Below the pieces are notes generated by a model. That model saw nothing but the letters and a program-made list of their open reading frames with translations, did no database searches and had not been told where the DNA came from. Made by a program: the position numbers and the translations under genes. Shown piece by piece: positions 41,094 through 49,903 of a stretch of DNA of 52,092 nucleotides; within the stretch, counting starts at the first letter, position 1, and the number at the start of each line of letters is the position of its first letter. The DNA comes from Ruminococcus sp. GTDB lineage: Bacteria > Bacillota > Clostridia > Oscillospirales > Ruminococcaceae. Where the stretch lies: assembly GCA_020861185.1 (NCBI GenBank), contig JAJBSV010000007.1, forward strand, positions 1 through 52,092, given 5' to 3'.

Positions 41094-42110
41094 TTATTCC
41101 GCAATGTGTAAATATGTCGCCAGTATTCCCAGAGCACCCGCCACAAGGGTAACGCCCGAGAACACCCAGAGTATTTTATATTCGCTCCAACCGCAGAGCT
41201 CGAAGTGGTGGTGAATCGGCGCCATCTTGAAAACGCGCTTGTGGCGGATTTTGAAGCTTGCAATCTGGATTAAATCCGAGAGCATTTCGATTACATAAAT
41301 AATACCTATCAGCGGCATGAGAAGTTCAAGTCCCGACGCCATGCCCATCGCGACGACAGCTCCGCCTAAGAACATCGAGCCGGTGTCGCCCATGAAGACC
41401 TTTGCGGGGTGAAGATTCCAGATGAGGAACCCGAGGCATCCTCCCGCAACAGCCATCGAAAATGCTGACATTTCCCAATTATCGAGGAGCACGAAAATCA
41501 ATACAAACGCAAGAGAATAAACAGTCGTGACGGAGCCCAAGAGCCCGTCGACGCCATCCGTGAAATTCACAGCATTCACGAGTAGATAGATGCACACGCC
41601 CATCAGCGGATAGTAGAACCACCCAAAATCAACTTCGCCAATCAGTGGGAAAACGACCGAGGTGGTGTTCCCGAGGAAGTAAAGCGCCACGAGATAGCCG
41701 ACGACTATTACAACCTGCATCACAGTCTTTGCCTTGACGCTCAATCCGAGATTTCTCTTCTTGACGACTTTGATATAATCATCGATAAAGCCAACGAGCA
41801 TGAAAAGAACAGCCACACCGACGGCAAGAAGCAGGTTCCAACCCGAATTTTCGGGGGTCTCCATCATGTGAGCCGAGCGGTAAGCCTTGATGATAAGATA
41901 TCCAATCCACGAGGTCACGATTACCGACACGATAAACATGAAGCCGCCCATAAGAGGAGTGCCCTCCTTCGACTTGTGCCAGGCGGGACCGATATCGAGT
42001 ATATGCGAGCCGGCTTTGAGCTTCCGAAGATACGGAATCAATATAACTCCCAAAGCCCAGGCAATCACACAGGACAATATTCCGACTATAATGTTAATCC
42101 AAAATGGCAT
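41094..42110 (-). CDS. mraY: MraY, phospho-MurNAc-pentapeptide transferase
   Basis: 338 aa, about ten transmembrane helices. It forms lipid I. Signature residues include KEGTPLMGGFMFI, FIDDYIKVVKKRNLGL, NAVNFTDGVDGLLG, FMGDTGSM and APIHHHFELCGWSE. AGGAAGGG precedes the ATG. Repeat family A copy 3 separates it from murE. Confidence 0.97.
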   Translation of the reverse strand: MPFWINIIVGILSCVIAWALGVILIPYLRKLKAGSHILDIGPAWHKSKEGTPLMGGFMFIVSVIVTSWIGYLIIKAYRSAHMMETPENSGWNLLLAVGVAVLFMLVGFIDDYIKVVKKRNLGLSVKAKTVMQVVIVVGYLVALYFLGNTTSVVFPLIGEVDFGWFYYPLMGVCIYLLVNAVNFTDGVDGLLGSVTTVYSLAFVLIFVLLDNWEMSAFSMAVAGGCLGFLIWNLHPAKVFMGDTGSMFLGGAVVAMGMASGLELLMPLIGIIYVIEMLSDLIQIASFKIRHKRVFKMAPIHHHFELCGWSEYKILWVFSGVTLVAGALGILATYLHIAE

Positions 42111-42140
42111 GGTTTTTCCCTTCCTCTTTCAGGCAATTCC

Positions 42141-42212
42141 TGTAGGGGCGGATATCATCCGCCCGTTGTTTCGCAGGTGCCCTGTTGCGGGCGGATAATA
42201 TCCGCCCCTACA
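42141..42212. repeat. Dispersed inverted repeat family A, copy 3
   Basis: TGTAGGGGCGGAT and ATCCGCCCCTACA outer arms. On the minus strand its first bases supply the TAG stop codon of murE. It fills the murE-mraY gap. Confidence 0.9.
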
Positions 42213-43680
42213 TATTTTGCAATGCCTCCGCAACGACCTCGCGCTCATCAAAATGTATCTTCCCGGTGGAAAGAATCTGATAGTCCTCGTGACCCTTGCC
42301 GCAGAGGACGATTACGTCGTCCTTTCGGGCGTTCTTTATTGCCCAGAAGATGGCGTCCCGGCGGTTGTCTATTTCAATATATTCCTTGAATCCGTCCGAA
42401 AGACCGGCAATTATGTCCATTATAATTGCGTGTGGCTCTTCGTTTCTTGGGTTGTCTGATGTGACAATGAGGAAATCTGCGCCCTGCTCCGCCGCCTGTG
42501 CCATCAACGGACGCTTCTTTGCGTCACGGTTTCCGCCGCAACCGAACAGGCAGACAATGCGTCTTCCATCTCCTGAGCTTTCACGGACGTTCTTAAGAAT
42601 ATTCGTAATCGCGTCGGGCGAATGGGCATAGTCGATGATGACGGTGAAGTCTCTTCCCGTCGGCACCACTTCGCATCTGCCCCGAACGCCGTTAATCTTC
42701 GAGATAAGAGGAATCGTCTTCTCGGCTCCTATTCCGGCAAGCTCAAGAACCGCGATTGCCGTCATAGTGTTCGAGACGTTATAGCTTCCCGGAAGCGGAA
42801 TCTCGACTTTATAGCTCTTCAGGGCATTCGAGTACCAGTATGTCGACTTGTGCGCCGAGAGCTTAATCATGTCGGCATAGAAGTCGGCTTCCTTCTTTAT
42901 CGAAAGCGTGTATTTCGGGCAGTCGATTTCATTGAAAAGCCGCTCGCCATACGGATCGTCGATGTCAATAACGGCGTTCTTGCTCCTGCCGAAGAGAAGC
43001 TTTTTCGCCTGATAGTAGTTTTCCATAGTACCGTGAACGTCAAGGTGATCCTGCGTCAGATTAAGGAAAGCCGAAACCTCGAAGATACACTTGCCGAGCC
43101 TTTCCTGCTCGAGCCCCTGCGAGGAAGCCTCCATAACGGCATACTCACAGCCCGCATCGACCATTTCACTGAGAAGCTCAAAGAATTCGTTCGGCATCGG
43201 TGTAGTGTTCTCGGTGTGAATAAATCGGTCGCAAACCTCGTTGCCGCAGGTGCCGATAAGCCCTGCCTTGATGCCCAAGGCATCCAGAAGCCGCTTTATG
43301 ACCGTAGTAGTCGTTGTCTTCCCGTTGGTGCCGGTGATGCCGATGAGCTTGAGCTTTCTTTCGGGATTGTGATACCAGTTTGCCCAGATGGTCGACAAAG
43401 CAAGCCTCGAGTCCCGCACAACTATCTGGTGCTCCACTCCACAATCATGCTCGACGACAAACACCTGCACGCCCTTTTTACTCATCTCGGGCACAGCATC
43501 ATGCGCATCGAACTTAGCCCCCTTGAGGGCGGCAAAGAGCGTAGACTCCGAGACCTCGTCCCGTGAATCGGAAGAAATCTTATCAATTTCGATATTCGGA
43601 ATATCCTCCGGCGTAACCGTGCATATCCCATTCAATAAATCATATAGCTTCAAATTTACACCAACTTTCACTTGGCTCAA
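42208..43680 (-). CDS. murE: MurE, UDP-MurNAc-tripeptide synthetase (meso-DAP type)
   Basis: 490 aa if started at the TTG at 43680, which has GGGGGAG about 7 nt upstream, supplied by the adjacent repeat. A second TTG (43653), giving the family-typical start KLYDLLNG, is possible but has only a weak site. The ATP loop GITGTNGKTTTT, the carbamylated-lysine region, and DNPRNEEP are present. The DNPR motif marks enzymes that add meso-diaminopimelate. The final codon and stop run into a repeat at the 3' end. No murD or murF follows. Confidence 0.94.
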   Translation of the reverse strand: MSQVKVGVNLKLYDLLNGICTVTPEDIPNIEIDKISSDSRDEVSESTLFAALKGAKFDAHDAVPEMSKKGVQVFVVEHDCGVEHQIVVRDSRLALSTIWANWYHNPERKLKLIGITGTNGKTTTTTVIKRLLDALGIKAGLIGTCGNEVCDRFIHTENTTPMPNEFFELLSEMVDAGCEYAVMEASSQGLEQERLGKCIFEVSAFLNLTQDHLDVHGTMENYYQAKKLLFGRSKNAVIDIDDPYGERLFNEIDCPKYTLSIKKEADFYADMIKLSAHKSTYWYSNALKSYKVEIPLPGSYNVSNTMTAIAVLELAGIGAEKTIPLISKINGVRGRCEVVPTGRDFTVIIDYAHSPDAITNILKNVRESSGDGRRIVCLFGCGGNRDAKKRPLMAQAAEQGADFLIVTSDNPRNEEPHAIIMDIIAGLSDGFKEYIEIDNRRDAIFWAIKNARKDDVIVLCGKGHEDYQILSTGKIHFDEREVVAEALQNM

Positions 43681-43684
43681 ATCT

Positions 43685-43731
43685 TGGCTCCCCCTCTGGG
43701 GGAGCTGTCAGCGAAGCTGACTGAGAGGGCG
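43685..43731. repeat. Dispersed repeat family B, copy 3
   Basis: GGCTCCCCC-TCT-GGGGGAGC and GTCAGC-GAA-GCTGAC stems, then TGAGAGGG. It occupies the gap between the PASTA transpeptidase and murE. Read on the minus strand, its end gives the GGGGGAG that can serve as the murE ribosome binding site. Confidence 0.85.
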
Positions 43732-43735
43732 GGCA

Positions 43736-45979
43736 TCAGCCCGAGTCCTCATTTACAACAAAGTACGCTTCAATAATCGTGCCGACCTCTACTGTCGTTC
43801 CGACGGTGTAGTTCGAGGTGCCGGAGCATACGGCTCCCGACTTCTCGGCGGCTCCACCCAAGGGTAGCAGGTTAAGCCCTGCCTTCGTCAGCAGTCTGTT
43901 CGCTTCCGACAGAGAGCAACCGGATATATTCGGAACAGTCGTGTATTGCACATCATAGTCTTCATCCGTATAGACGACAACCGTGCATCCCGTCGGCATG
44001 GTGCTTCCGCTTGAGGGCACCTGCCTTATGACCGTGTCACCTTCGCCGATTACTTCAATCTCGAGTCCGAGAGCTTCAAGGGTGGCAGTCGCCTGCTCGA
44101 CGGTCGAGCCTCTTATATACGGGACGGAAACGTCCATGTCCTCAAGATCTTCTTCGGTATACTCGGCGTAATATCCGAGATACGGCAGAATCTCGGTCAG
44201 AGCTTCAACGACAACGGGTGCCGCAACTGCGGAACCATAGTAAAGTCCGTTCGTCGGATGGTCGACCATTACAAGCATGATTATTTCGGGGTCGTCGGCG
44301 GGATAAAACGCGACGTATGATGATACATAGGTCGTACCGGACGAATCCTCGTCGAGCTTCTGCGAGGTTCCCGACTTGCCGCCGATTGAGTAGCCCTTGA
44401 TGTAGGCGTTGCTTCCCGAGTTGGTGTTTACAACCGTCTCGAGGACTTCCCGCATCGTCTCGGAGGTCTCCTCCGAAATTACCTGTCGCTTGGCGGTGGT
44501 CTCGTTCTGCATGACGATGTTGCCCTCGGCATCGACTACTTTGTCGACGACGTAGGGGGTCAGGAGATATCCTCCGTTTACGACCGCCGCAAATGCGCAA
44601 ATCATCTGGATAGGCGTAACCTTATTAGCCTGACCGAAGGAGCTTGACGCTAAGTTTACAAGCGTCATGCTGTCGGCGTCGATATAAAGGCTGTTCGACT
44701 CGGCGGGAAGGTCGATTCCCGTCTTCTGCGTGAAGCCGAACGCCTCGAAATATTTACTGAATGCCTCCATGCCGAGCTTCTGTCCAATCTGGACGAAAGC
44801 CGGGTTGCAGGAGTTTGTCATAGCTTCGACGAAGGTCTGCGAGCCATGTGCGCCGGATGTGGCATAGCTCCAGCAGTGGTAAAGGGTGTCCGCAACGGTT
44901 ATCGTGCCCGAGCAATAGAAGGTGTCGCTCAGAGTAATTGCGTTCTCCTCAAGAGCCGCCGAACCGGTTACAACCTTGAAAACGGAGCCCGGGAAGTAGA
45001 TGCTCGAAATCGCCTTGTTCGTCCACTGAGTATAGAGCGATTCGGAGAGTGCCGCGCTGTATTCTTCGTCCGTAGCCGTGTCCGAAAGCCCCGCCAGATA
45101 TGCGGAAAGGGATTCGTCCGTTACAACCGACGGCTCGTTAAGATTATATGTGGGAGACGATGCCATCGCATAGATAGCTCCTGTCTTGCAGTTCATGACT
45201 ATTGCACAGGCGCCGTTTTCGGGGTCGTTTGCCTCGACCGCGTTGGCAAGAGCCTCCTCGACGTAATACTGAATGGTTGCGTCGATTGTCGAATAGACCG
45301 AGTAGCCGTCGACAGCGTCATAGCTCTGCTTGTACTTATACTGAATCTCCGAGCCGTTCGCGTCTATCGCCGTGACGATTTCGCCGTCGGTGCCAGTAAG
45401 ATAGTCGTCGTACGAAGCTTCAATTCCATAGATTCCGTAGCCGTCATAATGAAGATGCCCGACCACATTCGCCGCCAGATCATCCTGAGGATAGTATCTT
45501 TCGGTCGTTGCCGTAGCTCCGACTGAGGTAACTCCTGCCTCGCTCATGATTGTGAGTATTGAGGTCGCCGTGGTCTTGTCGACCTCGGTCGCGATGACCT
45601 GATAGGCGTTATCTTTATGAAGCTTCTCCTCGATAACGTCCTCATCCACGTCGAGATACTCGGAAAGCGTCTCGACGATGAGATCCTCCTGCTCGGTGTC
45701 TCTTTCCGAGAAGGTTCTCGGGTCGACATAGACGGTATAGACCGTCACGCTCTGTGCTAGCACCTGACCGTTAGAATCGTAGATTGTTCCTCTGTTTGCG
45801 CTGATTGTCGTTGTCTTGAACTGCTGGTCGTTGGCGAGAGCCTGATACGTTTCACTGTCAACAATCGCAACCTGATACATGGTGTATGTGACATACACAA
45901 GCGCCACCATCATGATTGCCATCAGTGGCATCAGCAGTCGCCGCTTCATTTTTGGAGTTGTTTTTTTACTCTCTGCCAT
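43736..45979 (-). CDS. Division transpeptidase (PBP2x/FtsI type) with two PASTA domains
   Basis: 747 aa from the ATG at 45979 (AAGGAG upstream). There is one N-terminal transmembrane helix (about 15-38), then a dimerisation domain with SANRGTIYDSNGQVLA. The transpeptidase has the active-site triads Ser332-x-x-Lys335 (GSVFK), Ser390-Cys-Asn392 (NSCN) and KSGT (535-538). Two C-terminal PASTA repeats (from about residue 610; VPYIRGSTVEQATATLEALG and VPNISGCSLSEANRLLTKAG) follow. It cross-links septal peptidoglycan with FtsW. PASTA domains and position match PBP2x or SpoVD of Firmicutes. Confidence 0.95.
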   Translation of the reverse strand: MAESKKTTPKMKRRLLMPLMAIMMVALVYVTYTMYQVAIVDSETYQALANDQQFKTTTISANRGTIYDSNGQVLAQSVTVYTVYVDPRTFSERDTEQEDLIVETLSEYLDVDEDVIEEKLHKDNAYQVIATEVDKTTATSILTIMSEAGVTSVGATATTERYYPQDDLAANVVGHLHYDGYGIYGIEASYDDYLTGTDGEIVTAIDANGSEIQYKYKQSYDAVDGYSVYSTIDATIQYYVEEALANAVEANDPENGACAIVMNCKTGAIYAMASSPTYNLNEPSVVTDESLSAYLAGLSDTATDEEYSAALSESLYTQWTNKAISSIYFPGSVFKVVTGSAALEENAITLSDTFYCSGTITVADTLYHCWSYATSGAHGSQTFVEAMTNSCNPAFVQIGQKLGMEAFSKYFEAFGFTQKTGIDLPAESNSLYIDADSMTLVNLASSSFGQANKVTPIQMICAFAAVVNGGYLLTPYVVDKVVDAEGNIVMQNETTAKRQVISEETSETMREVLETVVNTNSGSNAYIKGYSIGGKSGTSQKLDEDSSGTTYVSSYVAFYPADDPEIIMLVMVDHPTNGLYYGSAVAAPVVVEALTEILPYLGYYAEYTEEDLEDMDVSVPYIRGSTVEQATATLEALGLEIEVIGEGDTVIRQVPSSGSTMPTGCTVVVYTDEDYDVQYTTVPNISGCSLSEANRLLTKAGLNLLPLGGAAEKSGAVCSGTSNYTVGTTVEVGTIIEAYFVVNEDSG

Positions 45980-46118
45980 TTTAACTCCTTCTTGCAAAAA
46001 ATAACACGTTCCGACTTTTTGCCTCTTACTGAAGAAAGCTAAGTTTACCCTTCAATATTCAAGAAGGCAAAACTTAACTTTCCCTCGATACACTTATCTC
46101 ATTACCAATACTATTTAA

Positions 46119-46622
46119 TCAGAACCCAAGATATTCAAACAGGTCGTCAAACCAGTTCTTTAAGATTACGAATATGTTTGAGCTCTCCGTTTCTACAACT
46201 TCGATGACGGTGTCCGCCTCGACCTCGACATATTCAATCTGGGATTTATCTAACTTTTCAAGCCCAAGAACGTTCTGGGCGTATTCCTCGACGGTCTTCA
46301 GCGATGTTTTCGACTCATACTCAGCGGCGAGACTTGCGTTGTCGCTCTCGAGCTCCGAAAGACTGCTCTCAAGCGAGCTTATCTCGTTAAAGAGCCGGTT
46401 GCTCTCGACCTTGCCATAGAGAAGTGCGAACATCACCGCAAAGACGACTGCGGCGGTTACGAAAATCGTGAAGAGGTTCTGCGGCAGAGCGATTGTGTTA
46501 TGCCGTATTTCGATACGGGGCTTACGCTTTGGCTCCGCCTTCGGCTGAGTCTTCGGCACAGCGTTGCTCTTCGGCTCATAGACCGAAATATCATAAGCTA
46601 AATTGTCGTCACGATACGCCAT
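46119..46622 (-). CDS. ftsL: Cell division protein FtsL-like
   Basis: 167 aa. A basic cytoplasmic part (about 1-45) is followed by one transmembrane helix (about 48-70), then a leucine-zipper-like coiled coil (FNEISSLESSLSELESDNASL) and an acidic end. It occupies the normal place between rsmH and the division transpeptidase. It should form a complex with FtsQ/DivIB and DivIC. Sequence identity in this family is low, so the call leans on topology and position. Confidence 0.83.
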   Translation of the reverse strand: MAYRDDNLAYDISVYEPKSNAVPKTQPKAEPKRKPRIEIRHNTIALPQNLFTIFVTAAVVFAVMFALLYGKVESNRLFNEISSLESSLSELESDNASLAAEYESKTSLKTVEEYAQNVLGLEKLDKSQIEYVEVEADTVIEVVETESSNIFVILKNWFDDLFEYLGF

Positions 46623-46634
46623 GTTTACACCCTC

Positions 46635-47558
46635 TTACAATTTTTCTACTATCCGTAATTTTGCCGAATGGCTTCTGTTATTCGATGCGAGTTCTTCTTC
46701 GCTCGGTTCTATGGGCTTTTTGGTGATTATCTTGCCTCGGGGAGTCCTACCGCATACACACACGGGGAACTCGGGCGGGCAGATACAGCCCTGTGCGAAG
46801 CTTAAAAACCTCTGCTTCACCATTCTGTCCTCGAGCGAGTGGAAAGTGATTACGCAAAGCCTTCCGCCGGGCTTGAGCCTGTCGAAGCCTTTGTCCAACG
46901 CTTCCGAAAGCTCGCCGAACTCGTTGTTTACTTCTATTCTTATTGCCTGAAAGGTCTTCTTGCAGGGATTCTTCTCCCGCTTCACCTTCGCCGGAACCGA
47001 CTCTCTTATTATATCCGCCAGATCTCCGACGGTTCTTATCTCGTTCTTTTCGTGCTCTCTGACAATGTTCGAGGCGATGCTCTTCGCAAACTTTTCTTCG
47101 CCGTACTCAAAAAGTATACGGGTCAGGTCTTCATACGAATATGTGTTGACGACGTCCCGGGCGCTAAGTCCGCTCTCGCTCATTCTCATGTCGAGATCAC
47201 TCTCTTCCGAGTGATAGGAGAAGCCTCTGTCGGGGTTGTCGAGCTGATAGGAGCTGACGCCGATATCAAGTAGCAAGCCGTCGATGCCTTCGATTCCCTG
47301 CTCGTCAAGTATCTTGTCGACGTTCCCGAACGTCCCCTGAACGACGGTGGCATTCAGCCCGAAAAGCCGCTCACGGGCTACTTCGACAGCCTCGGGGTCG
47401 CGGTCAATCGCTATGAGCTTGCCTGTGACAAGCTTTTTCGCAATCGCTCTTGAGTGCCCCGCACCGCCGGCGGTTCCGTCAACATAAATCCCGTCGGGCT
47501 TGATATTAAGTCCGTCTATACATTCATCCAGTAGAACCGGTATATGCCGAAATTCCAT
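46635..47558 (-). CDS. rsmH: 16S rRNA (cytosine1402-N4)-methyltransferase RsmH
   Basis: 307 aa. It methylates C1402 in the ribosomal P site using S-adenosylmethionine. Motifs include HIPVLLDECIDGL, YVDGTAGGAGHSRAI, LLDIGVSSYQLDNPDRGFSY and ITFHSLEDRMVK. It lies between mraZ and ftsL as in most division clusters. AAGGA precedes the ATG. Confidence 0.97.
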   Translation of the reverse strand: MEFRHIPVLLDECIDGLNIKPDGIYVDGTAGGAGHSRAIAKKLVTGKLIAIDRDPEAVEVARERLFGLNATVVQGTFGNVDKILDEQGIEGIDGLLLDIGVSSYQLDNPDRGFSYHSEESDLDMRMSESGLSARDVVNTYSYEDLTRILFEYGEEKFAKSIASNIVREHEKNEIRTVGDLADIIRESVPAKVKREKNPCKKTFQAIRIEVNNEFGELSEALDKGFDRLKPGGRLCVITFHSLEDRMVKQRFLSFAQGCICPPEFPVCVCGRTPRGKIITKKPIEPSEEELASNNRSHSAKLRIVEKL

Positions 47559-47576
47559 GAAACTATCCTTATTTCT

Positions 47577-48011
47577 TTATTCCAACGCTTCAAGAGCCGC
47601 ATAGAGGTCATCCGGCGAAATCGACTGCGTGAACTCTTCATAGGTGTTCTTGTCCCAGATTTCCGCCGTGTCGATGGCTCCGACGACATAAACGTCCTTG
47701 AGGAGCCGGGCGTATTCTCTCAAAGCCTGTGGCACCAGAATTCTTCCGAGCTTATCCGTTTCGACCTGAATAGCTCCCTTGATGTAAATCTGCTTGAGGA
47801 TTTCCTTGTCCTTGCCCTCGCGCATGAGTGAAATCTTGTCACGAAGTGTGTTCCAATGCTCGGTTGAGTATGCAACTAGCCGATGGTCTGCGCCTCTTGT
47901 CAGGACAAAGCTGTCGCCCAATACGTCACGAAATCTTTGCGGGAAGCTCATTCTGCCCTTCACATCAATCGTATAAGGGAGCTCGCCGCTCATTTTTAAC
48001 TCTTCCGGCAT
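47577..48011 (-). CDS. mraZ: Transcriptional regulator MraZ
   Basis: 144 aa from the ATG at 48011 (GAGGTG upstream). Two AbrB-like repeats are visible (YTIDVKGRMSFPQRFRD and VETDKLGRILVPQALRE). MraZ normally binds repeats in its own promoter and modulates the division cluster. No clear set of direct repeats was recognised upstream here. It heads the leftward operon. Confidence 0.95.
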   Translation of the reverse strand: MPEELKMSGELPYTIDVKGRMSFPQRFRDVLGDSFVLTRGADHRLVAYSTEHWNTLRDKISLMREGKDKEILKQIYIKGAIQVETDKLGRILVPQALREYARLLKDVYVVGAIDTAEIWDKNTYEEFTQSISPDDLYAALEALE

Positions 48012-48066
48012 CGGATTCACCTCACTTTTTGCCACCTTTTAACACTCGATACCACTCAGTACACCA

Positions 48067-48095
48067 ATTATAGCATTATATTTTCCAAAATGCAA
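48067..48095 (-). promoter_or_regulatory. Promoter of the mraZ division/cell-wall operon
   Basis: Minus strand: -35 TTGCAT (48090-48095), a 17-nt spacer, -10 TATAAT (48067-48072). Confidence 0.75.
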
Positions 48096-48152
48096 TAGGT
48101 AATTTCGATTCTCGGGAATTTTTTTGAGAACCTCTCTTTTTAAAAATAATGG

Positions 48153-48181
48153 TTGCAAAAAAAGTGCATATGTTGTATAAT
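48153..48181 (+). promoter_or_regulatory. Promoter of the arginine operon
   Basis: Plus strand: -35 TTGCAA (48153-48158), a 17-nt spacer, -10 TATAAT (48176-48181). It is divergent from the mraZ promoter. Confidence 0.8.
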
Positions 48182-48182
48182 A

Positions 48183-48232
48183 CAGCTTGGGATATAAGTA
48201 TCCCAAGCTGCGGAAGTTGCTTTGCAACTTCC
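48183..48232 (+). promoter_or_regulatory. Two perfect palindromes at the start of the argC leader
   Basis: CAGCTTGGGATA-TAAG-TATCCCAAGCTG (48183-48210) begins one base after the -10 and spans the expected transcription start. GGAAGTTGC-TTT-GCAACTTCC follows (48212-48232). Neither looks like an ArgR box nor has a U tract. They may be an operator, a 5' mRNA cap structure, or short dispersed palindromes. Confidence 0.6.
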
Positions 48233-48260
48233 ACAATCACTTTCGGGAGATTGGTATAGT

Positions 48261-49301
48261 ATGAATAAGATTAAAGTAGGTATTATCGGTGCGACGGGGT
48301 ATGCCGGTGCCGAATTGGTAAGATTGTTGAAGCAGCGTGACGACGTGGAAATCGTCGGGCTTGGGTCGCGTAGTTATGCCAGAACGCCCTTCTCGAACGA
48401 ATACGGCGCTCTTCGTGATTACGAAGACGGCGAATGCTGTGGCGAAGATATGCTTGAAATGTCGAAAAACTGCGACGTTATCTTCACCGCCACTCCGCAG
48501 GGCTTCTGCGCCTCTCAGGTGACCGAGGAAATTCTCTCGAAATGCAAGATTATCGACCTCAGCGCCGATTTCAGAATAACCGACCCCGAAATCTATGAGC
48601 AGTGGTACAAGATTCATCATCCCTGCCCCGAATTCATTAAAGAAGCCGTCTATGGCTTGCCCGAAATCAATCGGGATAAAATAAAGAACGCCCGGCTCAT
48701 CGCTAACCCGGGTTGCTATCCGACCTGCTCATTCTTAAGTATCTATCCGCTTCTCAAGGCGGGCTACATAGACCCCAACACGATTATCATCGACGCGAAG
48801 AGCGGCACCTCAGGCGCCGGCAGAGGCGCGAAAACCGCAAGCCTCTTCTGCGAGGTAAATGAATCCATCAAGGCTTATTCCGTCGCCGCACACCGCCATG
48901 TCCCCGAGATTGAAGAGCAGTTGTCGAATATTGCGGGAAGAGACATAAGAATCAGCTTCACCCCGCACCTCATGCCAATGCAAAGAGGAATCTTGGTAAC
49001 CGCATATGCAAGCCTCGCAAAATCCGTAACAGTGGAAGAGCTTCATGCGGCATACGAAGCCTGCTACAAGGACGAGCATTTTGTCCGAGTCCTCCCCTAT
49101 GGCATGCCAACCGAGACAAGATGGGTCAGGGGTTCGAACCTTGCCGACGTTTCCTGCAAGCTTGATGAGCGCACGAACAGAGTCATCATGATGGGTGCCA
49201 TCGACAACATGGTCAAGGGTGCCGCAGGACAGGCGATCCAAAACATGAACCTCATGTTCGGATGCCCCGAGAATAAGGGAATAGACCAACTTCCCGTCTG
49301 A
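48261..49301 (+). CDS. argC: N-acetyl-gamma-glutamyl-phosphate reductase
   Basis: 346 aa from the ATG at 48261. It is the NADPH-dependent third step of arginine synthesis. The Rossmann motif VGIIGATGYAGAELVRLL, the catalytic Cys in IANPGCYPT, and His in SVAAHRHVPEIE are present. First gene of argC-GNAT-argJ-argB-argD. Confidence 0.97.
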   Translation: MNKIKVGIIGATGYAGAELVRLLKQRDDVEIVGLGSRSYARTPFSNEYGALRDYEDGECCGEDMLEMSKNCDVIFTATPQGFCASQVTEEILSKCKIIDLSADFRITDPEIYEQWYKIHHPCPEFIKEAVYGLPEINRDKIKNARLIANPGCYPTCSFLSIYPLLKAGYIDPNTIIIDAKSGTSGAGRGAKTASLFCEVNESIKAYSVAAHRHVPEIEEQLSNIAGRDIRISFTPHLMPMQRGILVTAYASLAKSVTVEELHAAYEACYKDEHFVRVLPYGMPTETRWVRGSNLADVSCKLDERTNRVIMMGAIDNMVKGAAGQAIQNMNLMFGCPENKGIDQLPV

Positions 49302-49347
49302 TTAGGAGCACAAAACGGAATATAAATCAGGGGCAACCTTGCGCCCC

Positions 49348-49794
49348 ATGACAATTCGTCAGATGACGATAGAAGACTATCCCGCGGTGTTCGCTCTCTG
49401 GGAGAGCATCGAGGGGTTCGCAATCCGCAGTATCGACGACTCTTATGACGGAGTAAAGAGGTTCTTGGCAAGAAACCCGGGGCTCAGCGTCGTGGCTGAG
49501 CTTGACGGCAAGCTCGTCGGGACCATCCTTTGCGGGAGCGACGGCAGAACGGGCTATTTCTATCACGTCTGCGTCGAAAGAAGCTACCGCAACCACGGAA
49601 TCGGCTCGGACATGGTGCGGTTCTGCACCGAGGCTCTGAAAGCCGACGGCGTAAACAAAATCAGCCTCATCGCCTTCAAGCAAAACCGCCTCGGCAACTC
49701 CTTCTGGCAGTCGACCGGCTGGTCGCCGAGGGAGGACGTAAATGTCTATGACCTCGTGCTGAACGATGAGAACAAGATAAAACGCAATTCGTAG
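49348..49794 (+). CDS. GNAT-family N-acetyltransferase
   Basis: 148 aa from the ATG at 49348. The acetyl-CoA motif A (YHVCVERSYRNHGIGSDMVR) and the late FWQSTGW give a YpeA-like GNAT. It sits between argC and argJ. N-acetylglutamate synthase activity is conceivable from context, but ArgJ already recycles acetyl groups and the sequence does not show the substrate. Confidence 0.88.
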   Translation: MTIRQMTIEDYPAVFALWESIEGFAIRSIDDSYDGVKRFLARNPGLSVVAELDGKLVGTILCGSDGRTGYFYHVCVERSYRNHGIGSDMVRFCTEALKADGVNKISLIAFKQNRLGNSFWQSTGWSPREDVNVYDLVLNDENKIKRNS

Positions 49795-49812
49795 TTAGGT
49801 GCACAGCCTAAA

Positions 49813-49884
49813 TGTAGGGGCGGATATTATCCGCCCGAAAAAAACATGCGCAGAGGTAACGGGCGGATGATATCCGCCCCTACA
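49813..49884. repeat. Dispersed inverted repeat family A, copy 4
   Basis: TGTAGGGGCGGAT and ATCCGCCCCTACA outer arms with a variable centre. It lies between the GNAT gene and argJ, ending a few bases before the argJ ribosome binding site. Confidence 0.9.
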
Positions 49885-49903
49885 GAATTCTGGAGGGTTA
49901 AAT

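Noticed and set aside
48182-48260. A T-box or ArgR-regulated leader before argC
   Set aside because: There is no T-box sequence, no terminator with U tract and no ARG-box-like 18-mer. Only two short palindromes are present.
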